Source: Nemertoderma westbladi | Lineage: Eukaryota; Xenacoelomorpha; Nemertodermatida; Nemertodermatidae | Reading direction: 5' to 3' | DNA length: 56,745 bases | NCBI GenBank assembly: GCA_032718475.1 | Contig: JAUCBJ010003537.1 | Location: 1 to 56,745, forward strand | In this document: piece by piece, positions 1 through 11,800 of the stretch | Numbering within the stretch: the first letter of the stretch is position 1 | Layout of the letters: the number at the start of each line of letters is the position of its first letter | The notes under the pieces: generated by a model | The model's input: the letters and a program-made list of their open reading frames with translations, nothing else | What the model was told of the DNA's origin: nothing | Databases searched by the model: none | Translations under genes and position numbers: made by a program

Positions 1-2866
1 TCCTCAGGTAATCAAAAATGAAAAAGAAAATAAAAAATTTCATTTCGTTCTCTCAAAAAATTGAAATATCCGAAAAGCCCCCATAGGGGTCAAAAATGAC
101 CGCTATGGCTAGATAGTGTTACGCACAGTATTAGTGAAGTGGTAGGTAAGTGAAATTAAGTTTATTACAGGTAGGCTCAGTCTGCTATACCGTAGTAAGT
201 ATCCCAGACTCGCCTTGGTAGCTTAGTATATTTTGTGGGTTTCTATCCGATCGGATCCGCTCTGATCCGTTAGGATCCGACCCCGCCCTAATACCAGCAA
301 TAGTCCCACCAATCAATAAATTGTTTTTAGTAACGTAGTTTAAAATATTTTCGAGAGTGGTAATTTTAAATAGGTAATTTATAATATTCATTCAGGCAAT
401 GTGGACTGCAGTACTGCCCTACACACCACTAACCTGGCCAAAATAATGGTAGACTACGGCAGTGGGGTTTCACTAGGGTTTGTGATTTTGTGACAAGATC
501 AGTACCGGTACACACGACACAGATACCTACTGTAAAGGTGAAAGATATTAGGTACCGGTATCAGTAAGAGGAATTCACCATGGATGCCGTTAGAAAAACC
601 TATCCATTGCGTCAGCGGGACAAGAGCAGCATCCGACACTACCAGCGGTAGTAGTACTGCTCCTGCAAGCGAATCTGCTTCTACTTGTGGGGATTTGAAT
701 GTCCACGCAACAAACCCCATCTGAACCACTACCTGTACCGGAGCTGGCACCGATAATGGTAGGCGTACCAGTAGGCCCAGAAGAAAGTGGTGATGAATAC
801 AGTTGTAGCGGAGATGAAAGTAGCGAGAGGGAGAGCGCGACATCAATTGTGAGTTTCTTGGGTTTTCGAGCTCGGATTCGGATGAAGATCCTATCTCTGA
901 ATCTGATGATCCAGACTCGGGTGCATTGATGGGTAAGGATGGGACGAAGTGGTCCGTTCTTGAGGCAGGTGGATGTAAAGGTAGAGCAGCTGCACGTAAT
1001 GTTTTCAAGGAACGTGTTGGTGTCAAACCTTATATAAAGAATAGAGTATCAGATGAATATACAGCTTGGAAGGAGTTTATTTCTGAACCAATTCTCAACA
1101 CTATTTTGAAATATACGAACAAATTTGCTAAAGAGAAACTGAAAGTAGATCTCAATTTGACTTCTGTAGAACTGGAAGCTTTCATTGCTATACAATATGC
1201 CCGTGGATTTTTATGGCAAAACATCTGCCAGTGAAGTTACTTTGGGCTAACCACACAGGGATAAAATATCTTTCGGGAAATTATGTCCTAGAAATCGTTT
1301 TTTCTCTAATAAAAGCGCTGCTTTGCTTTTGATGACAGAGTTTCTAGGCGAAGTGGTATGATCGCAATTGCAGATGTATTTTAACCCCATCAGAGAAATG
1401 TTCGATATTTTCGTTGAAAACTGTAGTTCAAAGTACATTCCGAATTATTCACTAACTATAGATGAGCAATTACTACCCTTTAAAGGAAGGTGTAAATTTA
1501 TATCTTTCATGCCCAAGAAACCCGATAAGTATGGGCTCAAATTTTGGGTCTTGGTTGACATGGCGACTAAGTATGTTGTAATGATTAATCCCGTATTTGG
1601 GTAAAGAAGGGTCGAGAACTCTGCCGCTGGGTGAGGATGTTGTGCTGAAGTTGATGGCCGGTCATTTCAATCGGGGCTATAATGTAACCATGGACAACTT
1701 CTTCACTTCCCTTACACTGGCGTCCCAAAACTGTCAAATCTGACAAATCTGTCAAATCGTTGGTACAATGAGACAGAATCGGCGAGAAACTGTGTCACAA
1801 CGAGATGGGTACCTAAGAAATCTGGTGGCGATTTGTTCGATAGTAGGTTCTTCTGGAACGAAGCAAGTTCTGCTCTGGCAGTGTCTTACCGATGTAAGAA
1901 GAACAAATTCGTTGTCTTACTATCGACTCTGCACGACAGTGCGATAATAACGGATACGAAATCGAATAAAAAAAATTCCTGAAATTATCGAATTTCTATA
2001 ACGCAAATAAGTGTGGAGTTGGACATCTTTGATCAGATGGGTCGGGTCTATACAACTACGGTAGGTGGTCGACTTTGGGCCAATGGCTGTCTGGGGCTAA
2101 TATTCTGGATATTGCGGGAATAAATTCTTGGGCTAACTTATAAGGAGTGTGTTGGTTCGAAGATTTCTCGCCGTACATTTCTGTTTCAAACTCCTCACTG
2201 GTCTGTCAAAGTCATATCGGTCAAAGAACATCAGGTAGTCCTGAGTTGCCAATGGCAACAGCCGCCGCACCTGATTGTTTGGTGGCGACCGACTGTGTTG
2301 CCAAAGTCTCATTAAAGAGACATCAATGTCAAACACAGGGGCTGTTGCAACAAAAACGAATTTAACTTGTCTAATGTGTTGTCATCCCCGCTGTGGGAAT
2401 TGTATTACTGAACAAGTAAAATACGTCCGTGTTATTTGCAACGACTGTCACAACGACTGATTCTACTCTATAGAGGTATATAGCTATATACACTATACAG
2501 TATAACGCCTATCTATAAAATCTGATAGAAATATCAGTATGTTTGTAGGTAGGATACCAATTTAGATCTTAATTTGAATAATATTCATCGGTCAAATTTA
2601 ATAAAAACGTAAAATTAATAACATTCATTGTTAATAACAAAAATAGTATATATATGCTGTTTATAGATATATAATAATATATATAATATATATTTCTATA
2701 TATTATATTTTATTATTACATATGTATAGAATATATGCTATATATATACTAATATGCTATCTCTGCGGGTGTAACAAGCCAATTTCATTCTGATTTCAAG
2801 TGGCGGTCAAAAATGACCCCTGCGGGGCTTAAAGGGGGTCAATTTCTCTGGGGCTTCTAGTGTTAA
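1..2866 (+). mobile_element. Degenerate piggyBac-type DNA transposon, left end cut by window start
   Basis: The right end is TTAA at 2863-2866, the target site used by piggyBac elements. Subterminal inverted repeats are visible: 77-103 (core GGGGTCAAAAATGACCGC) and 2803-2828 (GCGGTCAAAAATGACCCC). The reverse complement of the last 40 bases of the right end is not found at the left, so the left terminus most likely lies just outside the window or has been lost. The interior holds a broken transposase (separate entry). The element is old: it carries several frameshifts and stops. An AT-rich stretch (2620-2760, TATATA-like) separates the gene remnant from the right end. Confidence 0.8.
926..2460 (+). 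pseudogene. piggyBac transposase (DDE_Tnp_1_7) pseudogene
   Basis: Family-typical pieces appear in order but in changing frames. An N-terminal part at 926-1234 contains TNKFA and a helical segment. A DDE-core part at 1368-1604 contains LTIDEQLLPFKGRC and KPDKYGLKFWVL; the D of IDEQ is the first catalytic aspartate. A stretch around 1690 reads MDNFFTS, carrying the second catalytic aspartate. A segment near 1890-1960 reads KKNKFVVLLSTLHDSA. Near 2013-2040 a GVD-like segment followed by DQM would hold the third aspartate, but it is split by an apparent one-base insertion. The C-terminus (2275-2460) is cysteine-rich (CLMCCHPRCGNC, then CNDC), as in the terminal zinc-binding domain of this family. 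At least four frame breaks mean no functional protein is made. The region 499-925 may include the acidic N-terminus but cannot be assigned. Confidence 0.8.
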
Positions 2867-3579
2867 ATACCATCATGTACTACAATATATAAACGTAAAT
2901 CTCTAACGCGTACTCATATTACTTACAATACCGTATCTAATGAATAATTGTTAGGTCTAATTTATATTTTCTCGACAGTTTTTGCGATATCAATATTTCT
3001 GGAATATAATTAGGTTGAAAAAATTTGCATCGGACCATCCCAAATCACTAGATTGTATTGTCGGACGAAACGAGTTACATCGTAACCACAATATATTAAT
3101 AGTCACCCTCTATCAATACCACGGATGTGTGTAGTATACTGTAGGAGTAATAGCTACATCCGCGGTGCACAGTTACTTTACTCCAATCAATATCTGGTAT
3201 TTGCAAGTACAAAAGAAATGGATCGCCTCATCTTCACTAGTCGCTTGTAAACTTCAGCATTACCAGTATCTCATCTCATTTATTTCTTTACAAATGCGAT
3301 CGGATTTAATCTTTTACATTTTGATATTGCATATCCGTTGTGTTGTGTTGCCCGACTGTTTTAAAATTAAAGTGCACCTGTGACCATAATTTTAACAAAC
3401 AAAAAATATGTAATTATGGGGTGTGAACGCTACGTCGACAGCAGAAAAACGCAACCGACAACCGTTATAAACGTTAAGGTTACAGTGGCTAGTTATTTTA
3501 ACCAGAACAATATACGAGACTCCAGAGTAAAGACGGCAGGGATATTGATGGTATTGATGGATGTTTATGGTATTGAACC
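2867..3579. other. Intergenic, no gene seen
   Basis: AT-rich sequence between the piggyBac element and the LINE scrap. The open frames at 3165-3583 are short, lack recognisable motifs and show no convincing splice signals. Nothing else is supported here. Confidence 0.5.
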
Positions 3580-3800
3580 ATAAAGCTCGGCGTTTGTCAT
3601 GCGTTGTCTCCAGGTGATGTTTAGGGCTGCCCTTAGTAGTCTTGTGTAGCAACCATCAATTCGTTGTTCAAGTGATTTAGTCAGTGTCCAGGTCTCACCC
3701 CCATATAAAAATACACTTTCCACTGTGGCTCGAAAGAACTTTAGTCTTCAGGTGCCTGGAGAGATCTAATTTCCAGATGTATAAACTGAGGGAAGTACAT
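3580..3800 (-). pseudogene. LINE reverse transcriptase C-terminal fragment (endonuclease-RT type)
   Basis: Reading the minus strand downwards from about 3795 gives YIWKLDLSRHLKTK. After a one-base frame change it gives KFFRATVESVFLYGGETW, then LDG-like DGCYTRLLRAALN and NAELYGSIP ending near 3580. This order (LSRHLKTK, FFRATVESVLLYG, TWTLTK, LLRAALN, LYG) is the standard region after the palm domain in endonuclease-bearing non-LTR retrotransposons. The fragment is isolated, frameshifted and has no endonuclease or catalytic palm, so it is dead. It is related to, but clearly diverged from, the LINE at 20278-24011. Confidence 0.75.
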
Positions 3801-4343
3801 TGATTGCATAGATTCATACCCATGTCTAAGCCATCTATGGTGCCCTAAGCACTGTAGCGTTTCATGGGTCTTTGAAGACTTCCTTAGTTGACGGGGCGAC
3901 GTTCCCACCTTTGTTCAACTAATTATTGAATTGTCTACTGATGCTGATCTGGATGCCCTACTGGGCTGACAGCTAGAGGTACCACAATATAGCCATACTG
4001 TTAGCAGAACATGGGCCGCATGACTCGACACCAGTCTATTTTTTTTATTTTTTTGCTTAGGTAGAAACATTCTTATTGCCAAAGGTAGGATGATGCCTTT
4101 CAATGTTTTCTATTAAAAATTTCAGTGAGAAAATGTTAATTTTTCAGATCAAATATTTAATGTTATCGTTGTTGACATATTCCTATAATAGATCTAACTA
4201 TATTGAGTTTTTACTAAAGTTTTAATTACTAATTAATCAATGTCAACAAAGTTCTTGAGTCTCTCGGAAAGGGAGAAAGCGATGCAGAACTAAGTTCCGG
4301 ATTAAACGTCATTATACAGTATTGTTGAAAATGTATTGGCAAA
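3801..4343. other. Intergenic sequence upstream of the glycosyltransferase
   Basis: No gene or repeat is recognised. It should contain the 5' untranslated region and promoter of the gene beginning at 4344 but I see no clear TATA box or splice acceptor. Confidence 0.4.
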
Positions 4344-7341
4344 ATGTTGACCAGTGTAAAGACATTTTTTCGTAATTCAAAATTAACTTGTGTTGTCCGT
4401 CGGGTCTCATTCAAAATTCGAACATTTAAAACACGTATGCGTCTGAGAATGATGCAACTCAGAAACCGATTCTACCTATTAGCTATGATGTCATTATGTT
4501 TCCTAACGGCGGTCTATATAGCCATAGACCTCGGGAGGCGAAGTGGTTACATTGTGTTCCCTATTCCATCGTTGCCAAAAACGATGTTAAACAAATCGAG
4601 ACTCATCGCCTTTGAAATAGATGCTCATCCCTCACCCGAACTCTATGCCAAACTGCATAACAGCATTAAGATTGAGTTGAAAGACGCAATGAACGCAGAC
4701 CCATTTACCTGGATGAATAAATCCGCTAGCGATCTAGACAATCTCGAGACAATAAACGGAGCCAAGGTTTGGAATAACAGACCGTTTTTATGGATTTACT
4801 GGGACGATTTTAAGAAGTTAGGAGCCTTCACCGATCTGTGTATAACCACGTTATGGTGTCATCAATCTCCAGACTTCAACGTGGTAGTCATGGACGACGC
4901 GGCCGTAAAGAAACACCTCCCTTCGGTCCATCCCGGATTCGATCACCTCATCCCGGCCCACAAGGCCGATTACTTTCGCGCCGCAGTGTTGCACTACTAC
5001 GGGGGAATGTACACAGATGCGGATATTATCGGTATCAATTCCTCCAAGTACAAGTGGAATCTGCTCGCGCATTACGACTTTGTGGCTTGCAACGAACCCT
5101 GGCAAGGGTCGAGGACTACATTCGGGGCAATTGGTTAGTTATTTGTGATAGGCGTTAGTTCCTAAGATATTGTGTAAGTAATGTAACTTACAAACTATTG
5201 TTGGAATTGGGATTTTTTAACTTGGTATTCGGATATCTTCACATTCAGCCTGAGCCAATCCATAACTTTAAACCATCACCAATTAATTTATAGCTACAAA
5301 TTGCATTATGGAAGTTGTCTTGTATTGAATTTCATCAAGCATATCTTTAGTCCCTTCTCTTGATGGAACTTTTGTTAAACTTGTTTCAGAAAAATGTTGC
5401 GGGCCCCTTCTCACGAACCCCCTTTTGCTAAACCAAATTACCACAAAAGTATTTTGTGAATTTATTTTATTTTTCGTTTCATAGTTTGAGCTTATTACCT
5501 ACTGTACCACTATTATAGATGTAATATCCTCAGAGATTTTAAAAAATCCCCCCCCCCCCCCCCCCCCCCCGTAGGCCCAATTCGCGCGGAGACTGCATTT
5601 ACACGACGATGGCTATCTACCTTACATTCGGTTCTAGACCTGCATTTGCACCCAATTAGAGCAGCACTCCGCTCATCCCGAGCTACACAAATACCCATTC
5701 GATTGGAGTGATATAGGTGGTAATATTTGTCTTCCCGTGTTAAACTGGGCCGTCGACAATAATTTCATTAGGTTAGTTTCAATTCATTGTGATATTATAA
5801 TCCTAATAATATCTCAAAGCCTACAAACGACACTGATCGACCAAATTATCATCCTTTAAATTTGAAATTGGGAAATATAAGAAATTTTACTAGATTGAGT
5901 TTTTCAGTCTTAAGGGGGGGGACCCCTAGACTTTTTTTTGATCATATTTTTTTAAATGTGTTTTCCGATGTGAAATTTTATGGTAATTCCGAATCTGAAA
6001 TCAGTTTTTCGATAAGGTATTTTGTTCTCGAGTTATGGCAACTTTTGTAATTTTCACCCAAAATTTCGAATTTTTAAATTTTGGTGCAGCACCACATTTG
6101 ACACAAAAAAAGACCATCAAACACCCATAAATGTAAATAAATAAACTATATAATAAATATTTTGCCATTTTCGGAATCAGCGCCTAAAATTAGCCTATAG
6201 GTATCAAAACCACGAAAGTAGATTATATTTGAAAAATTTGAAAAAATTTTCACTTTTGGTGCATGTTTGGTCAGTTGTTACAGTATCAGAGGATGAAATT
6301 TAAATTCATTTTTCTCGCATTGGCTTTTTTTGGGACACTTTCTCTATCTACTTTTTAACTACTCAACGGATTTTCGTTCTGTTTGCAGAATTATGTAGAG
6401 GAATATTCCGTCGCAAAATTGTATAGACAGAATTTTGAAATTTTGTTCAAAAAAAGTTATAGCATTTTTCGTTTCAAAAATACCGAAAAATCTAAAAAAT
6501 TCCAAAATTTAGCGATTTTTTACACAAAAAATGCCATAACTTTTTTTTGAAAAAAAATTTCAAAATTCTGTCATCTATACAATTTTTGCGGCGAATATTC
6601 CTCTACATAATTCTGCAAACAGAACGAAAATCCGTTGAGTAGTTAAAAAGTAGATAGAGAAAGTGTCCCAAAAAAAGCCAATGCTAGAAAAATGACATTT
6701 CATCCTTATTACAACTCACCAAACATGCACCAAAAGTGAAAATTTTTTCAAATTTTTCAAATATATTCTGCTTTTGTGGTTTTGATACCTATAGGATAAT
6801 TTTCAGCGCTGATTCCGAAAATGGCAAAATATTTTCACATTTATGGCTGTTTGATGGTCTTTTTTGGTGTCAAATGTGGTTCTGTCACCATAATTAATAA
6901 ATTTCAAATTTTGTGTGAAAATTACAAAAGTTGCCATAACTCGAGAACAAAATACCTTATCGAAGAACTGATTTCAGATTCGGAATCACCATAAAATTTT
7001 ACATCGGAAAACACATCAAAAAAATATGATGAAAAAAAGACTGGGGGTGACCCCCCCTTAGAACTCCAGCTTGATTTTGCCGTACTGAATTTAACGGTAA
7101 TATATTTCTTTCCTATTACAGGTATACTTACGTGGATGGAGTGCAAACCTGTTTGCAGTATACAGTGGAGCAACTAGCCAGCTCTATTAAACTACCAAGG
7201 ATGAGGCAGACAGACCTTCTCGTATTCCATACACGAGGAGTCTTTACCGACAAAACTCACGAGGACATATTTAAAATGAATACTAATTTCGTGCGAATCA
7301 TAAAAAACAGCTTGTTAAGATGTTCGAAAAAACTTTTTTAA
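4344..7341 (+). CDS. Type II membrane glycosyltransferase with DXD motif (GT32 / capsular-synthesis-like), three exons, exon 2 frameshifted
   Basis: Exon 1 (4344-5133) encodes 263 residues. A basic cytoplasmic tail is followed by one membrane anchor (about residues 43-61), a stem, then the catalytic domain with FLWIYWDD (148-155), KADYFRAAVLHYYGGMY (207-223) and the metal/nucleotide-sugar motif D225-A-D227. It ends GAIG at a donor, G|GTTAGT, in phase 1. Exon 2 (5575-5771) starts after CCCC...GTAG and continues in phase 1 as PIRAETAFTRRWLSTLHSVLD. After a one-base shift near 5640-5660 it reads HPELHKYPFDWSDIGG and LNWAVDNNFI, ending AG|GTTAGT in phase 2. Exon 3 (7122-7341) follows TTTCCTATTACAG, begins in the required phase and ends in TAA. 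Total is about 400 residues. A Golgi transferase is likely; donor and acceptor sugars cannot be told. An in-frame Met at residue 32 is an alternative start. The frameshift means this copy is either a pseudogene or contains an assembly error. Confidence 0.75.
5548..5574 (+). promoter_or_regulatory. Poly(C) tract forming the 3' splice site of glycosyltransferase exon 2
   Basis: Twenty-three consecutive C residues (5548-5570) are followed by GTAG, then the exon. A pure C run serving as polypyrimidine tract is unusual and prone to length change. The assignment depends on the exon 2 model. Confidence 0.5.
5908..7062. mobile_element. Fold-back (long inverted repeat) transposable element in intron 2
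   Basis: The left end (TCTTAAGGGGGGGGACCCC) and right end (GGGGTGACCCCCCCTTAGA) are inverted. Similarity continues inward over the whole element: for example GATGTGAAATTTTATGG at about 5965 reappears inverted near 6990, and TCGAGTTATGGCAACTTTTG near 6033 reappears inverted near 6930. The centre is at about 6490, so each arm is roughly 570 bp with almost no loop. No protein is encoded. No clear target-site duplication was found. A partial copy lies at 24030-24350. Confidence 0.8.
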
Positions 7342-7492
7342 ATCGTAGGCCTACTCTATAGTAGGCTAGATTTATCGTATAAAAGATACATTATTCGCTT
7401 ATTTTAAATCATTGTCAATCAATCCAAATCATTGTAAATCTATTGTATTAAGTAATACTGTAGTTGCCCATTCTACAACAGCTCTAAAAATT

Positions 7493-7498
7493 AATAAA
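7493..7498 (+). terminator. Candidate polyadenylation signal of the glycosyltransferase gene
   Basis: AATAAA lies about 150 bases after the exon 3 stop codon and is the first canonical signal downstream of it. Confidence 0.5.
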
Positions 7499-8849
7499 CA
7501 CGACTTAGACATGCAAGATCATGCATCCGTGCAAGACTGTAGGCTGAATTCCCCAAAACTTATAAATAGATAAAATAAAATACTTTCTTGAACTTACTTC
7601 TTATGAGCTGCTTTAAAGGTACTAAGGTACACCATGTCCTGGAATATCATGTCTTTATATAGGTGCCCCCCCAATCTTTTTTACAATTCTTAATGAGATT
7701 GCATGAAATTTGAAACAGAGATAGTTCTACTTCCTTGCCTGAATGTACTGTAATTAGGTACAGTAGGTTGGTTGGATATTACAGTATTTGGTTGGTGAGG
7801 GGGACCTTCAGATTTTGTAAGTGAATAATAGAAGTCTATCAAAATATTTGCCATTTGAATTGTTTTACAATACCGTAGCTTAGTGACGAGCGTCAACAGA
7901 TTTGTGACTATAATCCCGTCGGTAGTTGCCATAAAAAACTACTCTCTGATTGGACAGTTTTGTTGATTTGTTTATTTCTATAACAACAACATCATTTGTC
8001 AGGCGGGAAGGAAAACGCAGTTGTAAAGTGCGAAGTTGGTAGGCCTAGTGCATTTGTTATTGACAAGTTGTTAAACCATGGTGGGCTTAGTACTACTCGG
8101 AAATGGAAAAGCTATTGCACTTATAGGTCATATGGATGTATCGCTACAGTATATGTAGACTATTCCTTTGGTTTTAGTTTAGGTTTATGCAATGAAATAA
8201 ACAATAAAATGACTACTACTATTATAATCACCTGCTGCATTGCGGAGCTGCACATTGAGATGCTATGCTGGCTTAAAGAAAATTATTTTTGCCACCACCA
8301 TACTGATACAATCCACAAACCCAACGTTAGCATCTTCTGTATTGGTAACCCAGAGATTTGGTGTCATCAGCTGGTTCTAATGCAATGCTGCTCTAAATAA
8401 CGGACCCTAATTGAACCTGACTTCCGGATCCACGATCCCAGTCAGTCGTCCACCTACATGCTGACATGTTCAAGCACACCACCCTTTGAGCTTATAATTG
8501 TATGATCTGACATTTATTTATTCTACAGTATTATTTAGTATTCCATGGTTCTTCCCAAGGCGACCTCTATACACAATAAATTAAGCAAATAGTTTATAAA
8601 ACATAGAACATTTTCTAAATCACACACACACACACACACAAAGCACAACGCGCTATTAGCGTTTTACCATAGTATAGTAGGCCATGATGGTAGTGGTTAC
8701 CACGCCATGGTAGTATAAGTATCGTTCCCTTTCCAATACAGTTGTAGGCCTACCGCTGCTGTACCGGTAACAGTTGGTACCGCGGATCATAATCAATGTA
8801 ATGTAATCTGGTTATCCAGTAATCTGGGCTGCGTCTGGTTTATCTGTTT
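7499..8849. other. Intergenic, between glycosyltransferase and CYB561D2-like gene
   Basis: No convincing gene. An open frame at 7996-8400 starts with TTG, matches nothing known to me and has no splice support. A short CA dinucleotide microsatellite occupies about 8624-8641. The promoter and 5' untranslated region of the downstream gene should lie in the last few hundred bases. Confidence 0.4.
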
Positions 8850-11800
8850 ATGGCTGATGATACTAGGCCTATTCTTCTCCGTCACCAACAAGGACCACAA
8901 CTTAAAAAGAATAAGATTTTACATGTCAGGAAGATTTTTATAATGGTCGTCCATATTGTCTCAGTGTTATTCACCGGGTTTATTATTTACTTGGCGAGAC
9001 CTGGTTCATGTAAGTTCTGAAGTTGGGATTTCGTCGAGTTCGACGGTAACTAATAAATATATATTCCCTGGAATCTGTTTCCTGTTTGATCAGTTGATCA
9101 CGATGCGCGGCAGTGCGGCACCTGCCAGCCTGCTGTGACCCTCCCAAAGTCACTACCGCTACCGTAGTCAGCTGGTCACTGGTACTGGTAGACTGCGGAC
9201 TGGTTACCGGTACTGCAGTAATGCTGTAATGGCAGTAGGCAAGTCCCTGTGGTAGGTCCTTTTGAGGAGAGGCATGTGAGCCGAACGCGTTCTGCGCAAG
9301 TTTAAAGCAGCGCTGAAATTCTCAAACGAATAAATTATAAATTGTTTGCATAATAATGAAATACCGTTAGCTATTACCGGTATAGTAGCTCTGTAGCTTA
9401 GAAGTTATCTTTTTCCTGAGAACTGAGAATTGCCTTATGAGACCAAAGTCTCGTTTCTCGGGGGACACAGTAGCCTAATTTCACTTGAGCTTTGAACAGA
9501 TTGAGTAATGAAAATTCGAAGAATCTGGAATATCGTAGAATTGAAATGACTTAGTCGAAATGTTTAAACTACAATAATAAAAGGCCTTGAGTCCCCTTCC
9601 TTAGTGGGTATAAATGTTTTTCAGATCAACCAAAATATATTATATATTCGATGTTATCGAAATTATATCGATATATGACAGGACAGGTGTCCACTTGTTG
9701 GCCCGGGTACAGTATCCCAAACGTTTAATATTGCACTTCGCAGTTCATCCATTTATATAATTAATGCTTTCACACAAAAAATAAGTTTATAGAAGGACTG
9801 AATCTAATCTAACCAAAACATTAATATCTATATGCAGGTTATTGGAACGAACTGAACACTGTAATATTCTAAATTATGAGAAATTAAAACAAATACAAAA
9901 TCGTCACATTTAAAATTCCAATAAAATTTGTCCTTAAAATGAAGGCCCAGCGGTATATTTTATGTAAATGAAGTATAATATAATTTACTATATAAATCTG
10001 TTTATTTTTTTACAGCTTTATTTTCCTGGCACCCGACGTTAATGAGTATCGCCTTCGCTCTATTAATCACTCAGGCTATTATCGTATTCAACGCAGACAG
10101 TTCCTTAATACCGAAAGTTTCACGGAAAACCAAATCTAAAATCCACTGGATCACTCAGGTTTGTTTGGGTTGGGTTGTTGTGGGATGTACAGGTACATGG
10201 CGATAAATGCCACAGGCAATTTGGTTATATTCTTTCAACCAGCTCGTTTTTAATAAATTCCTATTGCAGATTGTTTGACTTGCACACTTTTTATTGGATG
10301 ACTCGAGTCAGAATTTGTTGTTTTTCGCTCCGTCTCTTTAGGTTAGGGTTAGGATGTGTCATTGCTCTTTAAATGCTACGGGACACTCGACAGTGGAGGG
10401 CACTGGACAATCTCGGTAGTAAAGTCTTAATACCAAAACCCAGTAGCACCATGCAGAACAACGAATGAGTCCTGCTGTTATAGTAAAACTGCAACGTGGT
10501 GGTCAGCCATTGAAAGTCCTTAAACGTCTGCAAACAAGGCACTTAGAGGGTCTTGATATTGCAGAAGAAATGGCGAGTTACATGGCTGATCGCAAACTAC
10601 ATAGCCCCCCCCCCCCCCATCCCTTTACATAGTAACCCCAACATTATAATATTTAAGGTTTGTGGGATTGCATTCGCTGCCGTTGGCTTCGCCATTATTC
10701 TAGCCAACAAACAGCTGGCCGGTAAAGCCCACTTTACGTCGTGGCACGGCTGTTTCGGGTTAGCAACTCTGATATTCGTGGCCCTTCAAGCCATCGCAGC
10801 TATTTCGGTATATTTCCCAAAGGTTCGTTTTCTAGAACATACAAACTTACGTATTAGTACGTATTTAATTTAGGAATATCTATCATGTTTATGTTTTTTG
10901 GTGGTTTATTATATAACTTTTAGTAGCTTATCGGTTTTTTGTGTTATTCACATATGGTGTTCATTTAGTTCACAGCGAGAGATGTGGTAATGCTCACGAT
11001 TTTTGGGCCCTTTTGGACAGCGTAAGATGCAGACGAAATTGATTTTAATCCATTTCAGCATGAGTTACTCCCGAAGTCAAGACAGATTGAGGTTACAGTA
11101 AATAATATTGCAGAAATCATGTTTAATAACACTACCGTCAGCAGTGATACAGAAACATAATATGATTCCATGACTTTTTCAAATTTCACGCCTCCAACCC
11201 CACCTTCCTTGGCGGGAAATTTGAAAAGGTTATGGCGGGATCATATTCTATATCATTACCGGTCTAATTTACTACCTGTTGAAATTTGTCAGTCGTTAGT
11301 GAAGAACGAACATAAAAATTATGAGGTCAGAAAAATTAAAAAAAACTATTTTTGTGATTTTCACCCTCCTATTGTTCCGTTTCACCCTCCTATTGTTCCG
11401 TTTCACCCTCCTATTGTTCCGTTTCACCCTCCTATTGTTCCGTTTCACCCTCCTATTGTTCCGTTTCACCCTCCTATTGTTCAGTTTCACCCTCCTATTG
11501 TTCCGTTTCACCCTCCTATTGTTTCGTTTCACCCTCCTATTGTTCCGTTTCACCCTCCTATTGTTCGTTTCACCCTCCTATTGTTCAGTTTCACCCTCCT
11601 ATTGTTCAGTTTCACCCTCCTATTGTTCCGTTTCACCCTCCTATTGTTCCGTTTCACCCTCCTATTGTTCCGTTTTACGTTGCTATATGCTAACTATTTT
11701 CTACATTTTATTACTTCGTTTGTTTATTAGTTGTTACCTTGTTGGAAACTCGCCCAACTGAAGAAGTACCACGCCACCTTCGGGATGTTAACATACTGTT

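Noticed and set aside
4838-5158. Alternative 106-codon frame and the minus-strand frame at 4851-5105
   Set aside because: Shadows of the glycosyltransferase catalytic domain, which carries the conserved motifs in its own frame.
4344-7341. Direct splicing of glycosyltransferase exon 1 to the 7122 exon
   Set aside because: Phases do not match and the joined frame reaches a stop within about 20 codons; an intervening exon is needed.
7996-8400. 134-codon open frame
   Set aside because: TTG start, low-complexity patches, no motif, no splice or promoter support.
11170-11761. Repeat proteins FHPPIVP (plus) and VKRNNRR (minus)
   Set aside because: Artefacts of a 21-bp minisatellite inside an intron bounded by supported splice sites.
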